Below, piece after piece: positions 7,198 through 14,923 of a DNA stretch of 25,814 nucleotides (positions are counted from its first letter, which is position 1; each line of letters opens with the position of its first letter). The notes beneath the pieces were generated by a model. That model was not told the origin of the DNA. It was given only the letters and a program-made list of their open reading frames with translations, and made no database searches. The stretch comes from Caldisericota bacterium. GTDB lineage: Bacteria; Caldisericota; JANLFM01. The position numbers were made by a program, and so were the translations under genes. The stretch spans positions 1 to 25,814 of the forward strand of contig JANLFM010000016.1 of the NCBI GenBank assembly GCA_024655865.1, written 5' to 3'.

Positions 7198-7860
7198 TCA
7201 GTCTTCTCTTTTTACCTTGACCTTCAAAACTCCAATGGAGGGGCTTCCGGCCTCCACCAGGTCCCCGTCCTTGAGCGGGCCCACCCCTGAAGGGGTGCCC
7301 GTGGCGATGATGTCCATGGGTTCCAGGGTCATAATCCCGGAAATATAAGAGACGAGTTCCGGGATAGAAAACACCAGGTCGTTAGTATTCCCCCTTTGTT
7401 TTAGCTCCCCGTTCACTTCAAGCCAGATTTCGCAGTTGAAAGGATCAATCTCTTCCTTCGGGACCACGCGCGGGCCGAAGGGGGCAAAGGTGTCGAAGCC
7501 TTTGGAGATAGTCCAAGGGAGCTTTTCCTTCATCGCTTTGGCCTGGAGGTCTCGAGCAGTAACGTCTATCAAGAGAGAGTAGCCCAGAACAAAATCCAGC
7601 GCATTGTCCCGGGAAACATTTTTTGCCCTTTTTCCCATAACCACCGCCAGTTCCACCTCGTAGTCCACTCGCTGGGAAACTAAAGGCAGAATCACCGTTC
7701 CTCCATGAGAAAGAAGGGAAGATGGCGGTTTGAGAAAGAAGCTTGGCTCAGCGGGCACTTCTCCACCCATTTCCTGGGCATGCGCTCTGTAGTTCTTAGC
7801 CAGAGCCACAATCTTGGTGGGAAAAATTTCCAGTTCCTGGTCCCGGAAAGGAATTTTCAT
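7198..7860 (-). CDS. FAH-family hydrolase (acylpyruvase-like)
   Basis: A soluble fumarylacetoacetate-hydrolase-fold enzyme of about 220 residues, the size of single-domain FAHD1/YcgM-type acylpyruvases or oxaloacetate decarboxylases. Metal ligands appear in DYEVELAVV (two Glu near 68 and 70) and in LLIDVTARDLQ (Asp near 99), with the conserved Lys in SKGFDTFAPFGP and the GTPSGVGP turn near the C-terminus. The exact substrate (acylpyruvate, oxaloacetate or a catechol-pathway intermediate) cannot be read from motifs. Two adjacent ATGs exist; the second (7860) is better placed after GAGGTGA. It lies 107 bases downstream of mgsA on the same strand with its own promoter candidate, so it can be expressed independently. 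Confidence 0.88.
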   Translation of the reverse strand: MKIPFRDQELEIFPTKIVALAKNYRAHAQEMGGEVPAEPSFFLKPPSSLLSHGGTVILPLVSQRVDYEVELAVVMGKRAKNVSRDNALDFVLGYSLLIDVTARDLQAKAMKEKLPWTISKGFDTFAPFGPRVVPKEEIDPFNCEIWLEVNGELKQRGNTNDLVFSIPELVSYISGIMTLEPMDIIATGTPSGVGPLKDGDLVEAGSPSIGVLKVKVKRED

Positions 7861-7897
7861 CATTCACCTCACAAGAAAGCGGAGTAACTCCAACCGC

Positions 7898-7903
7898 ATT
7901 ATA
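7898..7903 (-). promoter_or_regulatory. -10 box candidate for the FAH-family gene
   Basis: A perfect TATAAT lies 38 bases upstream of the chosen start on the minus strand. The -35 match is poor (TTCAGC with 19-bp spacing at best). Position and AT content against a GC-rich surround make it plausible. Confidence 0.4.
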
Positions 7904-7966
7904 GCGCGGCGGGGCAAGAAAGGCTGAACTTTCAGAATTAAGGCGATTAAATGCTGGTCTGGGCGT

Positions 7967-8425
7967 TTACTTCTTCAGGCGCTCCCGGTAGTACTTATAG
8001 TCGGGTACCAGGCGATCGTACTCCCCGTTCATCAGGGGAGAGGAGATGAGGAAATCAGCAGTAGCCCGGTTGCAGGCCACGGGGATGTTCCAGACCGCTG
8101 CCAATCTGAGCAGAGCTTTCACGTCCGGGTCGTGCGGGAGAGGCTCCAGGGGGTCCCAGAAAAAAATCAGGAAGTCGACCTTTCCCTCGGCGATCAAAGC
8201 TCCGATTTGTTGGTCTCCCCCCAGAGGGCCGCTTTCCAACAATTCTATTTCCAAGCCCAATTTTTCCTTTAAGAGCTGGCCGGTCGTCCCCGTGGCAAAT
8301 AAATCATGCTGGGAAAGCAAATCCTTATTGAACTTTACCCATTCCATAAGGTCAGGCTTTTGGTTATCGTGAGCCACTAAAGCTATTTTTTTCCTTGGGC
8401 CCAGAGGAATCCGCTGATAGTCCAT
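7967..8425 (-). CDS. mgsA: Methylglyoxal synthase
   Basis: Converts dihydroxyacetone phosphate to methylglyoxal plus phosphate, a bypass of lower glycolysis when phosphate is short. At 152 residues it is the family length, and the catalytic set falls at the same numbers known for the E. coli enzyme: His19 in VAHDNQK, Asp71 in [11 protein letters not shown], His98 and Asp101 in [12 protein letters not shown]. The phosphate-binding TGTTG (46-50 region) and [12 protein letters not shown] are also intact. GGAG lies 7 bases before the ATG. It follows the small EF-hand gene by 25 bases and is probably co-transcribed with it. Confidence 0.96.
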   Translation of the reverse strand: MDYQRIPLGPRKKIALVAHDNQKPDLMEWVKFNKDLLSQHDLFATGTTGQLLKEKLGLEIELLESGPLGGDQQIGALIAEGKVDFLIFFWDPLEPLPHDPDVKALLRLAAVWNIPVACNRATADFLISSPLMNGEYDRLVPDYKYYRERLKK

Positions 8426-8450
8426 AGTTTTTCTCCAAACACTCGAGTGT

Positions 8451-8615
8451 TTAAGGTATCAGGTCTCCCGTAAATCCATCGGAGATCACCGGGGTCTGAG
8501 GACGAGTGTATTGTCTGATATTAGCCTGGGCGTAATTGAAGGCTTCCTCTATAGAAACTTTTCCATCTCCATTTGAGTCAGCTTTCCCTGCCAGAATTCC
8601 TTTAATTAAATTCAT
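8451..8615 (-). CDS. 54-residue EF-hand protein; caspase-like C-terminus
   Basis: A short gene with its own GAGGAG ribosome site 8 bases before the ATG and a stop codon two codons upstream in frame, so it is not part of a longer open frame. Residues 13-24 form a canonical EF-hand/dockerin calcium loop ([12 protein letters not shown]) followed by AFNYAQANI. The tail [15 protein letters not shown] resembles the extreme C-terminus of bacterial caspase-like (C14) and C13 peptidases, where a DxNGDGxVSxxEAF loop precedes a QxPxI..GDL ending. It could be a remnant of such a peptidase whose catalytic part was lost, or a small calcium-binding protein in its own right. The good ribosome site favours expression. 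Neighbours are ybaK-like upstream and mgsA downstream. Confidence 0.6.
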   Translation of the reverse strand: MNLIKGILAGKADSNGDGKVSIEEAFNYAQANIRQYTRPQTPVISDGFTGDLIP

Positions 8616-8690
8616 TTTTCACTCTCCTCGTCTTGCTTTTCTCCCTTTTAATCCAAATAAGGGCAAAAGTAAAGCTGTTTTCTGAATCTG

Positions 8691-8711
8691 GCCGCTACCT
8701 GGGTAGGCGGC
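8691..8711. other. Hairpin just past the YbaK-type gene
   Basis: GCCGCTAC pairs with GTAGGCGGC with one bulged base around a 4-nt loop. On the plus strand it is followed by TTTATTT. On the minus strand it lies immediately after the stop of the deacylase gene but has no T-run, so it is at best a weak terminator or transcript-stabilising hairpin. Confidence 0.35.
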
Positions 8712-8712
8712 T

Positions 8713-9192
8713 TTATTTGATTGAGATTACTTTTCCCCCGGTCATCTTCACAAGATCGGAGGGGGAGAGGGCAAAGACGGCATAGGGAGTGCCTGCGGCG
8801 GCCCAAACCACATCATATTTGAGGAGGTCCTCATCTACGAAAGTTTCCAATCTGACTTTGTGTCCTAAAGGGGGAACCCCTCCGATAGTAAAACCGGTCT
8901 TCTCCTTGACGAACTCGGCGTCGGCTTTCTCAATGGGCTCCCCTAAATGAGAGGCAATGCGAGCTTCGTTCACCCTGTTTTGGCCGGAGGCTACAACCAG
9001 AATAGCCCTGTTGGATTCCTTGGCGCGAAAAATCAGGGATTTAACGATCTGTCCTACCTGGCATCCCACTGCCTGGGCGGCCTCTTGAGCGCTTCTCGTG
9101 GTCTGGGAAAGCTCTATTACCTGGTAGTTATACCCGGCTTCATAAAGGGAGTTCTGCACCTTCTCTGCAGATGGGCTCAAAGTGCCCTTCAC
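8713..9192 (-). CDS. YbaK/EbsC-family aminoacyl-tRNA deacylase
   Basis: Trans-editing enzyme of the YbaK/ProX superfamily that removes wrongly attached amino acids, classically Cys or Ala from tRNA(Pro). The protein of about 159 residues shows the family pattern: TTRSAQEAAQAVGC, then QIVKSLIFRA with the invariant Lys, SGQNRVNEAR, FTIGGVPPLGH, and a closing WAAAGTPYAVFALSPSDL. The start is the GTG at 9192, placed 8-9 bases after AAAGGAG; an upstream TTG would put the ribosome site inside the gene. The GGVPPLGH loop is the YbaK-like form. The precise tRNA substrate is unclear. It heads the small run of minus-strand genes ending with mgsA. Confidence 0.9.
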   Translation of the reverse strand: MKGTLSPSAEKVQNSLYEAGYNYQVIELSQTTRSAQEAAQAVGCQVGQIVKSLIFRAKESNRAILVVASGQNRVNEARIASHLGEPIEKADAEFVKEKTGFTIGGVPPLGHKVRLETFVDEDLLKYDVVWAAAGTPYAVFALSPSDLVKMTGGKVISIK

Positions 9193-9275
9193 AGGACAAC
9201 ACTCCTTTCTCAAAGAGTACGGTATCCGTTCCCAAAATTAGCCCTCGCCTCCGAATTCCAAATAATTGGGGGAAG

Positions 9276-9914
9276 TTAATCGGGGCTGGCGAGAAGATCT
9301 CTCACTGCGCTTTCCAGGTGGGAGCGAACTGCTTTTTCCGCTCCCTCTGGGTCCCTGTTCCGCAAGCACTCTATGATCTTCCCGTGTTCCACTATGCTGT
9401 GGGGCATACGGTTAGGGGCGGTGGAAGTGTAATAGCGTGAGAGGCTGATCTGGTAAAGCTGCCTGGTGAGGATGTCAATCAAAACTTGGGATCGGGAGCA
9501 GGTCACAATCATGGAGTGGAATTTTAGGTCGTAGTTCCGGAACCTGCGGTATTCCGAGCTGGGATCTTTGGCAAAATCATTGTGCCACTTCTCAATGGCC
9601 GCAAGCTGGCTTTGCGTGATCCTCTTCGCTGCCATGGAGGCAGCCAAACTTTCGCACATCCCTTCCACAAGCAGGACGTCTACAAGCTCCTCCTTGGTAA
9701 AGGTGCGCACATAAACACCGGAATGCGGCTTGATAACTACCAGGCCTTCCTGCTCCAGCATCAGAAAGGCATCTTGAACCGGCGTGGGGCTAACGCGAAG
9801 TTTTTTCGTGAAGTACTCTATGGGAATACGCTCACCCGGTTGAAACTGACCAGAAAGAATGGACTTACGTATGGTTTTTGCAATTTCCTTCCTCAACAAA
9901 ATTTTCAGTGCCAT
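9276..9914 (-). CDS. GntR-family (FCD) transcriptional regulator
   Basis: DNA-binding repressor/activator of the FadR subfamily. The N-terminal winged helix-turn-helix covers about residues 5-70 (IRKSILSGQFQPGERI, then a recognition region near VSPTPVQDAFLMLEQEGLV). The C-terminal all-helical FCD domain has the expected metal/ligand positions D129, H133, H177 and H199. At 212 residues it is typical. GGGAG precedes the ATG. It is divergently transcribed from the glycyl-radical operon across a 225-base AT-rich region, so control of that operon by a substrate or product acid is likely; this is inference from position. On its own side, TTGAAA and GAAAAT 17 bases apart form a weak promoter candidate around 9968-9996. 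No clear palindromic operator was picked out by eye. Confidence 0.9.
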   Translation of the reverse strand: MALKILLRKEIAKTIRKSILSGQFQPGERIPIEYFTKKLRVSPTPVQDAFLMLEQEGLVVIKPHSGVYVRTFTKEELVDVLLVEGMCESLAASMAAKRITQSQLAAIEKWHNDFAKDPSSEYRRFRNYDLKFHSMIVTCSRSQVLIDILTRQLYQISLSRYYTSTAPNRMPHSIVEHGKIIECLRNRDPEGAEKAVRSHLESAVRDLLASPD

Positions 9915-10139
9915 TCCGAGCTCCCTTTTTAGCTTCAGATTAAAAAAATTTTAGCCTATTTTCTCTTTTTGTGAAAGTCTTTTCAATATTTTTATTTATG
10001 AAATAATTTTTAATGTTCCAGGGAAAATGCAGTTTGCAAAATTCAGTTCAAAATAAAATCTAAAATTTTTTATTTTACTTCTCTTGATTTTTTACTTTTT
10101 AAGTGCCAGAATATACAAAAAGGAACAGCCTTCAGAGAA

Positions 10140-11084
10140 ATGGAGAAGGAGATTTTTCAAATAGAGAAAGAGGAGGACCGAGGAAAAATCTCCACCGTTA
10201 AGGGGATAATTTTCAACATTCAACGTTACTCTATTCAAGACGGGCCGGGTATCAGAACTACCGTTTTCCTGAAGGGTTGCCCTCTGCATTGTCTTTGGTG
10301 CCACAACCCCGAAGGGATGAATCCCAAACCAGAAATCATCTGGTGGGAGAGAAGATGCCTGGGATGCAGGGAATGCCTCAAAACCTGTCCTCTGAGTACT
10401 GACATCTTCCCTCCAGTCTTCGATCCAGCTTGCAACTTCTGCGGGAAGTGCCTGGAGGTCTGCCCCGCCAAAGCCCTAGAGCTTGCGGGAAAGGAATTCA
10501 CTGTCCCAGAATTAATGGAGGAAATCCTCAAGGACCGAATTTTCTTCGATGTCTCTCAGGGTGGAGTTACCTTTTCAGGAGGTGAACCCCTTTTCCAGAG
10601 CCCATTCCTGCTTGAGATGCTTAAGGCCTGCAAGGAGGAGAGAGTACACACGACAGTGGACACCTCGGGATACGCCCCTGAAGGACTCTTTCAAGAAGTA
10701 GCGGGGCTTACTGACCTTTTCCTCTACGATTTGAAAATCATGGACGAGAAAAGACACCGCAGCTTTACCGGGGTTTCCAATTCCTTGATTCTGGAGAACC
10801 TCTCCTGGCTCGCCAAAGGAAAGAGAAAAGTGATCGTGCGCTTTCCGGTAATCCCTGGTATTAACGACGACGATCTAAATATCCAGCTCATGGGGGAATT
10901 TCTCTTATCCTTAAAAATCGAGGAAATAGATCTCATCCCCTACCACAAAATTGCCCAGGACAAGTACCGCAGGCTAAGGAGGGAATACCAGTTGTCTTCC
11001 CTGGAACCACCGGACCAGGGAAGACTGGAAAAAATAAAAATGACTTTAGAAAACTTTATACCTTTAGTGAAGATAGGAGGATGA
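10140..11084 (+). CDS. Glycyl-radical enzyme activating enzyme (radical SAM)
   Basis: Installs the glycyl radical on the partner enzyme encoded next. The radical-SAM cluster motif C47-x3-C51-x2-C54 is in GCPLHCLWCHNPE. Two inserted ferredoxin-type 4Fe-4S motifs follow (C73/C76/C79/C83 and C98/C101/C104/C108), as in the activases of non-PFL glycyl-radical enzymes. The SAM-binding TFSGGEP is at 144-150. The length of 314 residues is normal for this group. The ATG at 10140 has only a weak, distant AGGA site; family members usually begin close to KGIIFNIQRYSIQDGPG (21 onwards), so about 20 N-terminal residues are extra or the true start differs. It is spaced one base from the enzyme gene. Confidence 0.95.
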   Translation: MEKEIFQIEKEEDRGKISTVKGIIFNIQRYSIQDGPGIRTTVFLKGCPLHCLWCHNPEGMNPKPEIIWWERRCLGCRECLKTCPLSTDIFPPVFDPACNFCGKCLEVCPAKALELAGKEFTVPELMEEILKDRIFFDVSQGGVTFSGGEPLFQSPFLLEMLKACKEERVHTTVDTSGYAPEGLFQEVAGLTDLFLYDLKIMDEKRHRSFTGVSNSLILENLSWLAKGKRKVIVRFPVIPGINDDDLNIQLMGEFLLSLKIEEIDLIPYHKIAQDKYRRLRREYQLSSLEPPDQGRLEKIKMTLENFIPLVKIGG

Positions 11085-11085
11085 A

Positions 11086-13443
11086 ATGAGAGAAAGAGTA
11101 AAGAAGCTGAAAGAGGAGAGTTTGAACACTCAGCCCTGGATTTCAGAAGAGCGTGCTCTTTTAATCACCAGGTTTTACAGGGATTATGCCGATCCCCATC
11201 TCTCTGCGCCCATGCGCCGGGCCTTAGCATTCAAGCACCTGATGGCCAACAAGCAAATTTACATTGGGGAAAACGAGTTGATCGTAGGGGAAAGGGGACC
11301 CTCGCCCAGATCCTCCTATACCTACCCTGAAATTTGCTGCCACAGCCTGGAGGATCTGGAAATCTTGAACTCCCGCCCCAAGATACCCTATGCCGTTAGT
11401 GACGAGATGAAAAAGATCTACGCTGAGGAAATCATTCCTTTCTGGAAAGGAAAGGCCATGCGCGATCTCCTGTTCTCTCATATGTCCCAGGAATGGAAGA
11501 ACGCCTACGAAGCCGGTGTGTTCACGGAGTTCATGGAGCAGAGGGCACCGGGGCACACCGTCCTGGACGATAAAATTTATAAAAAGGGTCTTCGTGACTT
11601 CCAGGCAGAAATTGAGCTCGCCCTGGCCAGCTTGGATTATTTTAAAGACCCCGAGGCCTACAGGAAAAGCGAGGAGCTCAAGGCTATGCACGTTGCTTGC
11701 GAGGCCGTAATCCAGTTCGCTAACCGTCATGCAGACAAAGCTCTGGAGCTCGCGGAAAAGGAAACCAATCCCCAGCGCAAAAAGGAACTTTTAAGGATTG
11801 CTGAAGTTTGCCGCAGGGTGCCAGCTTACGCTCCCAGGGATTTTTGGGAAGCCCTCCAGGCGTACTGGTTCGTGCACCTGGGTGTGGTCACCGAGCTCAA
11901 TACCTGGGATTCCTTCTGCCCGGGTCACTTCGATCAGCACCTTTACCCCTTCTACAAAAAGGATCTCGAAGAAGGCAAGCTTACCGAGGAGGACGCCAAA
12001 GAGCTCTTAGAGTGTCTCTGGGTGAAGTTCAACAACCAGCCCGCTCCTCCCAAGGTGGGAGTCACCGCTCAGGAGAGCGCTACCTACACCGACTTCTGCA
12101 ACATTAATCTGGGAGGGATGAAACAGGACGGTTCCGATGCCGTGAACGATCTCACCTATCTGATCCTGGACGTGATTGACGAAATGAGGCTCGTCCAGCC
12201 CTCCTCCAACATCCAGCTTTCCAAGAAGAACCCGGACAAGTTCCTCCTCAGGGCTTGTGAAATTATCCGCAAGGGATGGGGTCAGCCCTCCGTGTTCAAC
12301 GCTGATCTGATCGTGGAAGAGCTCCTGCGCCAGGGAAAGAAAATCGAAGATGCCCGGGCCGGAGGAACATCGGGATGCGTGGAGACAGGAGCTTTCGGTA
12401 AGGAAGCCTACATCTTGAGTGGCTATTTCAATTTGGTGAAAGTCCTGGAGATCACCCTGAACAACGGCATGGACCCCCTCACGGGAAAGCTAATCGGTCT
12501 GCGTACCGGCGACCCGGAAAAATTCCAGTCCTATGAAGAGCTCTGGAATGCCTTTTCCAAACAGCTGGAGTATTTTATCGATATCAAAATCAGGGGCGGG
12601 AACATCATCGAGCGCCTCTATGCAGAGCACATGCCCGCACCTTTCCTCTCGGTTTTGATCGACGACTGCATCAAGAAAGGCAAGGATTATCACGATGGCG
12701 GGCCCCGTTACAACACCACCTACATTATGGGCACCGGTGTGGGCACTCTGACTGACAGCCTGAGCGCTTTGAAATACCACGTTTACACCCAGAAGAACTT
12801 ATCCATGAGGGAAGTCATGGAAGCGATCAAGACCAACTTTGAAAGTAACCCGCAACTGCGCCAGATACTCTGGGAGAAATCCCCCAGGTACGGTAACGAT
12901 GACCCCTTTGCTGATCAGATTCTCCAGGACTGGTTCAACCTCTTCTTCAATTTAGTTGCCGGGAGGCCCAACACTCGCGGGGGCAACTGGTACATCAACT
13001 TCCTTTCCACAACGGTTCACGTTTACTTCGGTTCCAAGGTGGGGGCAACTCCTGACGGCAGAAGGGCTTATCAGCCCCTCTCTGATGGTATTTCCCCCAC
13101 TCAAGGGACTGACCGCAAGGGGCCCACAGCGGTAATCAAATCCGCTTCCAAAATGGATCACGCGCGCACCGGAGGGACCCTTCTGAACATGAAGTTCACC
13201 CCTAAGGTCCTGGAAGGAGAAAACATCAAGAAGCTGGCTCAATTGATCAGGGCCTATTTCGCCCTGGACGGTCATCACGTGCAGTTCAACGTGGTAAACG
13301 CCGAGACCCTGAAAGCGGCACAGGTCAACCCTGAAGCTTACAGGGACTTAATTGTGCGCGTCGCGGGATACAGCGATTACTTCTGCGACCTGACCAAGGC
13401 TTTGCAGGATGAAATCATCGCCCGCACGGAGCACGAGATTTAA
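11086..13443 (+). CDS. Glycyl-radical enzyme, HypD-like
   Basis: A 785-residue oxygen-sensitive lyase/dehydratase of the pyruvate formate-lyase superfamily. The thiyl cysteine is Cys431 with Glu433 in TSGCVETGAFGKEA. The glycyl radical is Gly761 in VRVAGYSDYF. From memory of the clostridial trans-4-hydroxy-L-proline dehydratase HypD, the closest resemblance is to that enzyme along the whole length: TYPEICCH, EFMEQRAPGHT, TELNTWD, QPSSN, GCVETG, and the Tyr sixteen residues after the cysteine are all shared. HypD converts hydroxyproline to pyrroline-5-carboxylate. No P5C reductase gene is present here, so the substrate may differ; arylacetate decarboxylases and other GCVE-type enzymes are alternatives. 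AGGAGG lies 5 bases before the ATG. A strong terminator follows. Confidence 0.93.
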   Translation: MRERVKKLKEESLNTQPWISEERALLITRFYRDYADPHLSAPMRRALAFKHLMANKQIYIGENELIVGERGPSPRSSYTYPEICCHSLEDLEILNSRPKIPYAVSDEMKKIYAEEIIPFWKGKAMRDLLFSHMSQEWKNAYEAGVFTEFMEQRAPGHTVLDDKIYKKGLRDFQAEIELALASLDYFKDPEAYRKSEELKAMHVACEAVIQFANRHADKALELAEKETNPQRKKELLRIAEVCRRVPAYAPRDFWEALQAYWFVHLGVVTELNTWDSFCPGHFDQHLYPFYKKDLEEGKLTEEDAKELLECLWVKFNNQPAPPKVGVTAQESATYTDFCNINLGGMKQDGSDAVNDLTYLILDVIDEMRLVQPSSNIQLSKKNPDKFLLRACEIIRKGWGQPSVFNADLIVEELLRQGKKIEDARAGGTSGCVETGAFGKEAYILSGYFNLVKVLEITLNNGMDPLTGKLIGLRTGDPEKFQSYEELWNAFSKQLEYFIDIKIRGGNIIERLYAEHMPAPFLSVLIDDCIKKGKDYHDGGPRYNTTYIMGTGVGTLTDSLSALKYHVYTQKNLSMREVMEAIKTNFESNPQLRQILWEKSPRYGNDDPFADQILQDWFNLFFNLVAGRPNTRGGNWYINFLSTTVHVYFGSKVGATPDGRRAYQPLSDGISPTQGTDRKGPTAVIKSASKMDHARTGGTLLNMKFTPKVLEGENIKKLAQLIRAYFALDGHHVQFNVVNAETLKAAQVNPEAYRDLIVRVAGYSDYFCDLTKALQDEIIARTEHEI

Positions 13444-13478
13444 GGGAACGCTCGAGACTCCCTCCTATCTTAATTTAA

Positions 13479-13511
13479 AAGCCCTTCCCCAGAAGGAAGG
13501 GCTTTCTCTTT
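13479..13511 (+). terminator. Rho-independent terminator of the glycyl-radical operon
   Basis: AAGCCCTTCC (13479-13488) pairs perfectly with GGAAGGGCTT (13495-13504) around a 6-nt loop and runs into TCTCTTTT. It lies 36 bases after the enzyme's stop codon. Confidence 0.9.
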
Positions 13512-13800
13512 TGTCCGGAGGTCCTGAAAGTTTTGAGTCCTGTCAAGGATTTTTAACGATTTGGAGCCTCATCCTGGCCTTTCGAAAGGACGGAGGGCTT
13601 ATTCCGGAAATGAGAATTGAGAAACCTTCTAAGCGGGGGTCTTGTGGATTCCTTTTCAATTTCCTCCCTCGGGTTATCTCCCAAACTTCCTGCAAGGACC
13701 GAGGGGCTTTGCTTATCCTAACCTTAAATTAACCGAAAAACCAAAGAGGGGAGTCCGAAGTTTAGGAAAAGGTACCGTTCTCGGAGGTCTTGCAAAGGAA
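13512..13800. other. Intergenic stretch, no gene seen
   Basis: Between the terminator and the convergent riboflavin kinase gene I see no reading frame with protein-like character, no clear hairpin with a T-run and no repeat. It separates two operons that converge here. Confidence 0.5.
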
Positions 13801-14223
13801 TTAATGATCTTCCACCCCCTGCTTCAAATTTTTTACCCTGAAGCAGAAGGGATCTCCGTCCCGTAAAGAGAAGTACTCCCTCAAAGAATGCGGAGAAGCA
13901 ATCTCCAGGAGCGCGGGGCGGATGCCCTTTTCCGGAAAGAGCACCGCCCCGGGAATACCTCCGTTCAGTTCCACAGGAACAGCCTTCACCGTCCCGTAGC
14001 GTCTCCCCTCCAAAACAAAGGAGGGGATAAAAAAGGTAGCGCTCTCATAGAGTTTGCGCCATTCCTCGAGAGCAACTTTTAAATTCAAAGTGCCGGGATA
14101 AACTTCCTGACCGATCAACTTTTCCAGGGCTTTCCTGTAGGGCTCAAGGGAAAGAAAGACCCGTCCTTTTCCCAGGCCGGAAGTCACCCGGCCACAAATT
14201 TTTAAAGGGAAACCCTCCTTCAC
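13801..14223 (-). CDS. CTP-dependent riboflavin kinase (archaeal RibK family)
   Basis: Predicted to phosphorylate riboflavin to FMN using CTP (DUF120 family). The 140-residue protein has the family's opening pattern GRVTSGLGKGRVFLSL (11-26), the hallmark YPGTLNLKV (42-50) and a closing SPHSLREYFSLRDGD stretch like the archaeal enzymes. It starts with GTG overlapping the stop of the transporter gene (GTGA), so it is translationally coupled and under the same FMN riboswitch. Most bacteria use the unrelated bifunctional RibF; this kinase family is best known from archaea. The pairing with a riboflavin importer and an FMN riboswitch independently supports the function. I give no symbol because bacterial usage varies. 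Confidence 0.88.
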   Translation of the reverse strand: MKEGFPLKICGRVTSGLGKGRVFLSLEPYRKALEKLIGQEVYPGTLNLKVALEEWRKLYESATFFIPSFVLEGRRYGTVKAVPVELNGGIPGAVLFPEKGIRPALLEIASPHSLREYFSLRDGDPFCFRVKNLKQGVEDH

Positions 14224-14753
14224 ACCCTATTTCCTCCGAGGAAGCTTTTTAAGGCTGAGGAACGATATAGAATTTCCACAAAGGCCGCGATAATCGCAAT
14301 CTCACAGGCGCCCTTGACCAGGATCGTGTAGACCACAGGAAGTGGCAACTGGTAAGGGATTCCCCATACTCCCAATGTCAGGTAGGTGAGGAGGGATTCC
14401 GGGATAAATCCCAGAACAATGGCCAGTGAGGGGATTTTAACCTTCTTCATGACCAGCCCCACGATCAGGCCAGTCAGGAGCTTAATGGGGGCAATCAGGT
14501 AGTTTCCGAACTGCAGGGAAGGCGGGATACCCACTATTCCCCCCGTGATAGCGCCGGCGAAGGGTCCAAGGAAAACCGCTGCAAACATCGTGCCCAGGTG
14601 GGAGAAATCCAGTTTCACCTGCTGCCCTAATATAGGGACAAAAAGCGAAATGTAACCCAGGATCACTCCCAGAGCGGAAAAAATGCCCACACGGGCGATG
14701 ATTCCAACGCTGATTAAGGGTGCGTCGGAAAAGCTAACTTTCTTTTCTTCCAT
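14220..14753 (-). CDS. ribU: Riboflavin ECF transporter S component (RibU-like)
   Basis: Membrane substrate-binding subunit of an energy-coupling-factor importer, 177 residues with about five to six helices (roughly 14-38, 53-73, 85-101, 108-125, 135-160). The S-component signature is visible in the small-residue-rich segment LGPFAGAITGGIVGIP (62-77) and the LDFSHLGTMFAAV stretch before it. Substrate assignment comes from context: an FMN riboswitch lies directly upstream and riboflavin kinase directly downstream. The ECF ATPases and T component are not in the window and are presumably shared and encoded elsewhere. A strong GGAGG lies 6 bases before the ATG and can be masked by a hairpin. Confidence 0.87.
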   Translation of the reverse strand: MEEKKVSFSDAPLISVGIIARVGIFSALGVILGYISLFVPILGQQVKLDFSHLGTMFAAVFLGPFAGAITGGIVGIPPSLQFGNYLIAPIKLLTGLIVGLVMKKVKIPSLAIVLGFIPESLLTYLTLGVWGIPYQLPLPVVYTILVKGACEIAIIAAFVEILYRSSALKSFLGGNRV

Positions 14754-14759
14754 AAAAAA

Positions 14760-14786
14760 CCTCCAGAAGATAAAATTCCCCTGGGG
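14760..14786 (-). promoter_or_regulatory. SD-sequestering hairpin downstream of the riboswitch
   Basis: On the minus strand CCCCAG (14786-14781) can pair with CTGGAGG (14766-14760), with one bulged A, masking the GGAGG of the transporter gene. There is no T-run after a terminator stem, so translational rather than transcriptional control by the riboswitch is the better reading. Pairing was judged by eye. Confidence 0.5.
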
Positions 14787-14797
14787 CTAATTAAAAA

Positions 14798-14907
14798 GAC
14801 CTTTTTCCATCCGGACTTTAACCGTCGGCTCCGGAATTTCACCGGATCTGCGCAAGGCGCTCGTGGGCTTTACCACCGGTCGGGGATTTCACCCTGCCCC
14901 AAAGGTC
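14798..14907 (-). promoter_or_regulatory. FMN riboswitch (RFN element)
   Basis: The minus strand reads the conserved RFN core in order: GGGGCAGGGTGAAATCCCCG, ACCGGTGGTAAAGCCCACGAG, a variable stem, GCAGATCCGGTGAAATTCCGG, and AGCCGACGGTTAAAGTCCGG ending in GGATGG. Helix P1 is formed by GACCTTT (14907-14901) with AAAGGTC (14804-14798). It precedes the riboflavin transporter and kinase genes, as expected for FMN-repressed uptake. Confidence 0.97.
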
Positions 14908-14914
14908 AAAAAAG

Positions 14915-14923
14915 ATTATAGCA
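14915..14923 (-). promoter_or_regulatory. Extended -10 promoter for the flavin operon
   Basis: TGCTATAAT, a perfect extended -10, places the transcription start at about 14908, exactly at the first base of riboswitch helix P1. It overlaps the stop codon of the upstream HD-protein gene. The -35 region is a poor match, consistent with an extended -10 promoter. Confidence 0.7.

Noticed and set aside
10080-10139. Promoter for the glycyl-radical operon from TTGATT and TATACA
   Set aside because: The spacing of about 22 bases is too long for a sigma-70 promoter; the AT-rich region allows many such chance matches.
13409-13732. Plus-strand frame overlapping the end of the glycyl-radical gene
   Set aside because: It runs through the terminator hairpin and has no protein-like character.
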